The notes under the pieces are model-generated. The model saw only the letters and a list, made by a program, of their open reading frames with translations, was not told where the DNA came from and made no database searches. DNA of 8,644 bases from an uncultured Ectothiorhodospiraceae bacterium (GTDB lineage: Bacteria > Pseudomonadota > Gammaproteobacteria > UBA6429 > Thiohalophilaceae). The position numbers and the translations under genes are program-made. The first letter of the stretch is position 1. Every line of letters begins with the position of its first letter. The stretch covers positions 1-8,644 of the forward strand of contig CAMYMO010000376.1 in assembly GCA_947259425.1 (NCBI GenBank), in the 5' to 3' direction. Of this stretch, positions 6,303-8,644 are shown piece after piece.

Positions 6303-6311
6303 GGGGGGGGG
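6303..6311. repeat. Homopolymer tract of nine G
   Basis: Nine consecutive G stand alone in an otherwise AT-rich gap, 41 bases beyond the stop of the YqhA-like gene and about 95 bases upstream of the -10 of the dsrE-like gene. Such tracts are prone to slippage in replication and to length errors in sequencing. Confidence 0.9.
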
Positions 6312-6351
6312 CAGATAGTCCTCGAGTTTAGTGCTTATATACTTTGTGCGC

Positions 6352-6960
6352 TTAATGATCTTTCTCAGTTGCGCCATGCGCATCTAACATGGTTTTTGAC
6401 ATTATCCGATCAGAATACGCCATCGCAATGGCAGAGAAAATAAAGGTCATGTGGATAATAACCTGCCATTTTACCTGAACCTCGCTGGCAATTATTAATT
6501 GTTCAGCCATCGCCGCGGTTGCACCGGATGGAATTTCCACGTTTGTAACTTCGATAAATGTTTTTAACAAATGGATAGATGATATCCCTATAATGGCCAT
6601 CGAGAGTTTAATTTTCATCGTGGCCGCATTTACATGCGATAACCATTCAGGTTGATCCGGGTGTTCTTTTAGATTGAGTCGCGATACAAAGGTTTCATAA
6701 CCACCTATGATAACCATGATCAAAAGATTGGCGATCATCACAACGTCAATTAATCCTAGTACAATGAGCATTATCTCAGCTTCGCTGACGTTACCGACAC
6801 CGGTGACTAAATGAGTAAGCTCTACCATGAAGAAATAAACATAGACACCTTGAGCGACAATCAAGCCGAGATAAAGAGGCGCTTGTAACCAGCGGCTCCA
6901 AAAGATGAGTTGCGACATGGTTTTTAAAGAAGAATTACGTACGAAATTTAGTTCTGACAC
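6352..6960 (-). CDS. YqhA / UPF0114 family inner-membrane protein
   Basis: A 202-residue integral membrane protein of the UPF0114 (TIGR00645) family. It aligns from memory with E. coli YqhA (164 residues): FWSRWLQAPLYLGLIVAQ, EAEIMLIVLGLIDVVMIANLLIMVIIGGYETFVSRL, EWLSHVNAATMKIKLSMAIIGISSIHLLKTF, and WQVIIHMTFIFSAIAMAYSDRI. About four transmembrane helices are visible (roughly 25-50, 64-88, 113-133, 164-184). Relative to YqhA it has about 15 extra N-terminal residues and an insert around 140-160 (IPSGATAAMAEQLIIASEVQ). The start is GTG 6960, preceded by AGGA seven bases upstream; ATG 6918 would match the E. coli start better but has no ribosome site. Family function is unknown. It is separated by 184 bases from the dsrE-like gene, so cotranscription is uncertain. 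Confidence 0.92.
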   Translation of the reverse strand: MSELNFVRNSSLKTMSQLIFWSRWLQAPLYLGLIVAQGVYVYFFMVELTHLVTGVGNVSEAEIMLIVLGLIDVVMIANLLIMVIIGGYETFVSRLNLKEHPDQPEWLSHVNAATMKIKLSMAIIGISSIHLLKTFIEVTNVEIPSGATAAMAEQLIIASEVQVKWQVIIHMTFIFSAIAMAYSDRIMSKTMLDAHGATEKDH

Positions 6961-6989
6961 GGTTGTTTCCTATTTTAAATTCTTATCGG

Positions 6990-7004
6990 GTTAACCTTGT
7001 TAAC
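6990..7004. repeat. Paired GTTAAC dyad upstream of the YqhA-like gene
   Basis: GTTAAC occurs at 6990-6995 and 6999-7004, three bases apart; since each is self-complementary the pair forms an inverted as well as a direct repeat. It is 30 bases before the GTG start of the YqhA-like gene, where an operator or promoter element would be expected. Nothing further supports a regulator. Confidence 0.25.
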
Positions 7005-7117
7005 AATAACGGTAGCTATGCATTATCGTTGGTTAATTCATAATGTATCTGGGTTGGTTGGCAGCTATGTAATCAATGCCTTTTAGGCAAAAGTTCATTG
7101 TCTATTAGCTAATATTA

Positions 7118-7750
7118 CTAAGTCTTTACGGCAATTGAAACCGTGTAATTTTTACCCTGTTTTAATTTTTTATAATTTCCAAATATTTCTTTAAAGGTTC
7201 GCTTAATATAACTACGCAAACCGTTAATGGTGACAACGACAATTTTACCATCTTTGTTCATTTGAGTGTAGGCATCACTAAAAAACAATGTCATCAGTTC
7301 ATTGCCTACTTTTGCCGGAATGTTTGATACAACTAAATCAAAGTTTCTATCCTGAATATGGTCAAATCCATTGCTTAACAAAACTTCCACATTACCAATC
7401 TTGTTAAGCTCGGCATTCTTTTTGGCGTACTCGACGGCAATAAAATCTTTGTCAACCAGGACGGTCTTGCCTTGCTTTGCTAATTTGGCAACCGTTAACC
7501 CAAGCGCTCCATATCCGCACCCCAGGTCTAGACAATTAGCACCTTCATCGATGTCCAGATGTTGTAGTAATAACTTGCTACCTTCATCTATCTCACGAGG
7601 GGAAAATAAACCCCAGGTAGTATGGAACGTTAACGGCTGCCCGCACAAAGTTTCATTGAAGATAATATCCTGACGCAACTTATCCAGTGAAGCCTTATCC
7701 ATTCCAATACTGATTATCGGTTTCGCGGTATTCCTTGATACTCGCATCAT
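7118..7750 (-). CDS. Class I SAM-dependent methyltransferase, small-domain (MTS/RsmC-like)
   Basis: A cytoplasmic methyltransferase of about 194-210 residues. The Rossmann core is clear: an N-terminal LTFHTTWGLFSPREIDEGSKLL, motif I CLDLGCGYGALGL for S-adenosylmethionine, VLVDKDFIAVEYAKKNAELN, then NGFDHI, and motif IV VVSNIPAK; the C-terminus ends in strands KIVVVTIN and YTVSIAVKT. The layout resembles the MTS family of N2-guanine rRNA methyltransferases (RsmC type), but motif IV is NIPA rather than NPPF, so the target is unsettled. The coordinates give the longest in-frame version (ATG 7750), which lacks a ribosome site. ATG 7702, giving 194 residues, better fits where homology seems to begin (DKASLDKLRQDI). 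A well-initiated frame from ATG 7763 in another phase overlaps this ATG, suggesting translational coupling or a frameshift. Confidence 0.82.
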   Translation of the reverse strand: MMRVSRNTAKPIISIGMDKASLDKLRQDIIFNETLCGQPLTFHTTWGLFSPREIDEGSKLLLQHLDIDEGANCLDLGCGYGALGLTVAKLAKQGKTVLVDKDFIAVEYAKKNAELNKIGNVEVLLSNGFDHIQDRNFDLVVSNIPAKVGNELMTLFFSDAYTQMNKDGKIVVVTINGLRSYIKRTFKEIFGNYKKLKQGKNYTVSIAVKT

Positions 7751-7763
7751 CTTTGTTAGCCAT
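7695..7763 (-). CDS. Short upstream frame overlapping the methyltransferase start
   Basis: ATG 7763 is preceded by TAAGG with six bases spacing, the best ribosome site in the region. It encodes 22 residues, MANKDDASIKEYRETDNQYW plus NG, and stops at TAA 7697-7695, overlapping the methyltransferase ATG 7702 as ATGGATAA. The peptide looks like an ordinary hydrophilic N-terminus. Removing one G of the GG at 7700-7699 would fuse it smoothly to the enzyme as QYWN-DKASLDKLRQDI. It is therefore either the true 5' end of the methyltransferase after a one-base insertion or sequencing error, or a leader peptide coupled to it. Confidence 0.45.
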   Translation of the reverse strand: MANKDDASIKEYRETDNQYWNG

Positions 7764-8218
7764 GTTGCGCCTTAGCGGTTAAGCGTTAATGAAATCGTTA
7801 CGGTCCAGAGGCCTAGGTTGGTTAGACTCCAGCGGCCATATTTCCGAAGTGACAGAAGTATAATGAGCTATCCCATAAAGTAAATTAAATAATAATGATG
7901 TGTATCATAAGCGAAAGCAGATGAACTTAACTTATTGTTTTATAACTAAATTATCGTAAATAAATTCAGTTAGCGGGGTGGAGGATGGAATCGAGCTGTT
8001 ATCCGTCCGGTTTAACTTTTTCACTTAGGCTAATTATTGACCTCTCACTCGGTGAGCGTTGTTGATATTGAACATTTACAAAATACGTGTTTTCCGGTGA
8101 TGATCTCAATGGCACTGGCTTTATTTAGAAATGCAGAATTGCTGAAAAATGCCAATATGGCAGAGAAGAATGATAAATAAAGTGAAGGTTTTGCCCTGAA
8201 AGTTTGGTTGGAGTAACA
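7764..8218. other. Gene-poor 455-base region between divergent genes
   Basis: No recognisable gene is present. It must hold the promoters of the divergent methyltransferase and response-regulator genes. Seen here are a perfect dyad ATGAT-gtgt-ATCAT (7895-7908) in AT-rich DNA, a small dyad CTCAC-tcg-GTGAG (8044-8056), and two short plus-strand frames: one open from 7960 to 8028 containing VEDGIELLSVRFNFF, and one open from 8034 to 8180 ending MALALFRNAELLKNANMAEKNDK. The second has possible starts at GTG 8052, ATG 8100 and ATG 8109 without a strong ribosome site. Neither matches a family I know; they could be remnants of a small gene. A stretch near 7810-7835 recalls a tRNA D-arm by eye but has no matching T-arm. 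Confidence 0.5.
8210..8213 (+). promoter_or_regulatory. Ribosome binding site fixing the response-regulator start
   Basis: GGAG five bases before ATG 8219 selects that codon over the in-frame TTG at 8204, which has no such site. Confidence 0.6.
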
Positions 8219-8644
8219 ATGGAACTTAATTCCCGTATATTAATTGTGGATAATAATCGCTCGATACATGAGGATTTTCGTAAGGTTCTCTGTGACGATA
8301 CCGACAAAGAGCAAGCAGAGCTCGATGGCCTGGAAAGCGAATTATTTGGGAATGGGCTGTTAAGGATAAGGATGCATCTGAAGCGAGCCCCAGTGTTGAC
8401 TATGAGGTTGATTCGGCTTATCAGGGGCAGGAAGCCTTAAATATGATCATCAAGGCTGAAGACGAAGGTCGGCCATATACGATGTGTTTTATGGATGTGC
8501 GCGTGCCACCTGGCTGGGATGGTATTGAAACGACTCAACGGATATGGGAGAAATATCCTTATATCGAAATGATGTTGTGTACTGCCGATTCGGATTATTC
8601 ATGGGATGAAATTTTAAATAGTCTTGGCAATACAGATAGATTGT
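8219..8644 (+). pseudogene. Response regulator receiver domain, frameshifted, runs off window
   Basis: From ATG 8219 the product begins MELNSRILIVDNNRSIHEDF, the start of a CheY-like receiver domain, and continues to ELDGLESELFG at 8350, but that frame then becomes nonsense and stops at 8440. The phase starting at TGG 8353 continues the same domain without a stop to the window end: WAVKD, YEVDSAYQGQEALNMI, the phosphorylation site CFMDVRVPPGWDGIETTQRIWE, then MMLCTADSDYSWDEI and GNTDRL. Adding one G to the GGG at 8348-8350 gives ELFGEWAVKD and restores the frame. The SAYQGQEAL, PPGWDGIET and SDYSW signatures are those of a known family of receiver domains attached to signalling outputs (histidine kinase, GGDEF or HD types). 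The acidic pair is DN (Asp11, Asn12) instead of the usual DD. The conserved lysine and any output domain lie beyond the edge. Confidence 0.85.

Noticed and set aside
7077..7091. TGCCT-ttt-AGGCA hairpin as terminator of the methyltransferase gene
   Set aside because: Stem of only five pairs and no T tract on the minus strand after it.
7371..7673. 100-codon plus-strand frame inside the methyltransferase
   Set aside because: Opposite a clear SAM-binding domain; no independent family signal.
7805..7850. tRNA-like stretch (GGTTGGTTAGACTCC resembles a D-arm)
   Set aside because: No acceptor stem, no anticodon stem of proper size and no T-arm consensus follow.
7895..7908. ATGAT-gtgt-ATCAT dyad as a Fur box
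   Set aside because: The half-sites are similar to a Fur box, but the spacing is several bases too long and the flanks do not match; a chance dyad in AT-rich DNA is likely.

Overview
The window reads as chromosomal DNA of a gammaproteobacterium, probably an autotrophic or sulfur-oxidising lineage. This rests on recognised families: a PykA-type pyruvate kinase, a class II aldolase of the Calvin-cycle (CbbA) subtype, the gene order pgk-pyk-fba, and a secreted DsrE-like protein. No species can be named from the sequence. By eye, the first 3.8 kb (sugar-phosphate genes and the Sel1 gene) is somewhat richer in G+C than the remainder.

Layout. Positions 1-2880 hold a plus-strand carbon-metabolism block: the 3' end of phosphoglycerate kinase, pyruvate kinase, and fructose-bisphosphate aldolase, closed by a strong intrinsic terminator. 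A membrane-targeted Sel1-repeat protein follows on the plus strand (3015-3815), with a CRP-like dyad upstream. From about 3890 to 7760 every intact gene is on the minus strand: an unrecognised 133-residue protein, a TetR/AcrR (NemR-like) repressor, a pair made of a two-helix membrane protein (DUF6868-like) and an exported DsrE-like protein, a YqhA/UPF0114 membrane protein, and a small class I methyltransferase. At the right edge a plus-strand response regulator begins and runs out of the window.

How they work together. pgk, pyk and fba serve the shared trunk of glycolysis, gluconeogenesis and the Calvin cycle. The TetR gene carries its own likely operator inside its promoter, and the gene it would be expected to control divergently has been reduced to a fragment that still has a good ribosome binding site and an RND/MMPL-like N-terminus. 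The DsrE-like and DUF6868-like genes are 25 bases apart and probably form one transcript.

Three places look broken or recoded: the divergent fragment next to tetR (5152-5358), the 5' end of the methyltransferase (a well-initiated reading frame in another phase runs into it), and the response regulator (a clean one-base frameshift at a G run). I found no CRISPR array, tRNA, rRNA, insertion sequence or phage gene, and no convincing new multi-gene system. The most worthwhile leads are the frameshifts, the tetR-linked remnant and the DsrE/DUF6868 pair.
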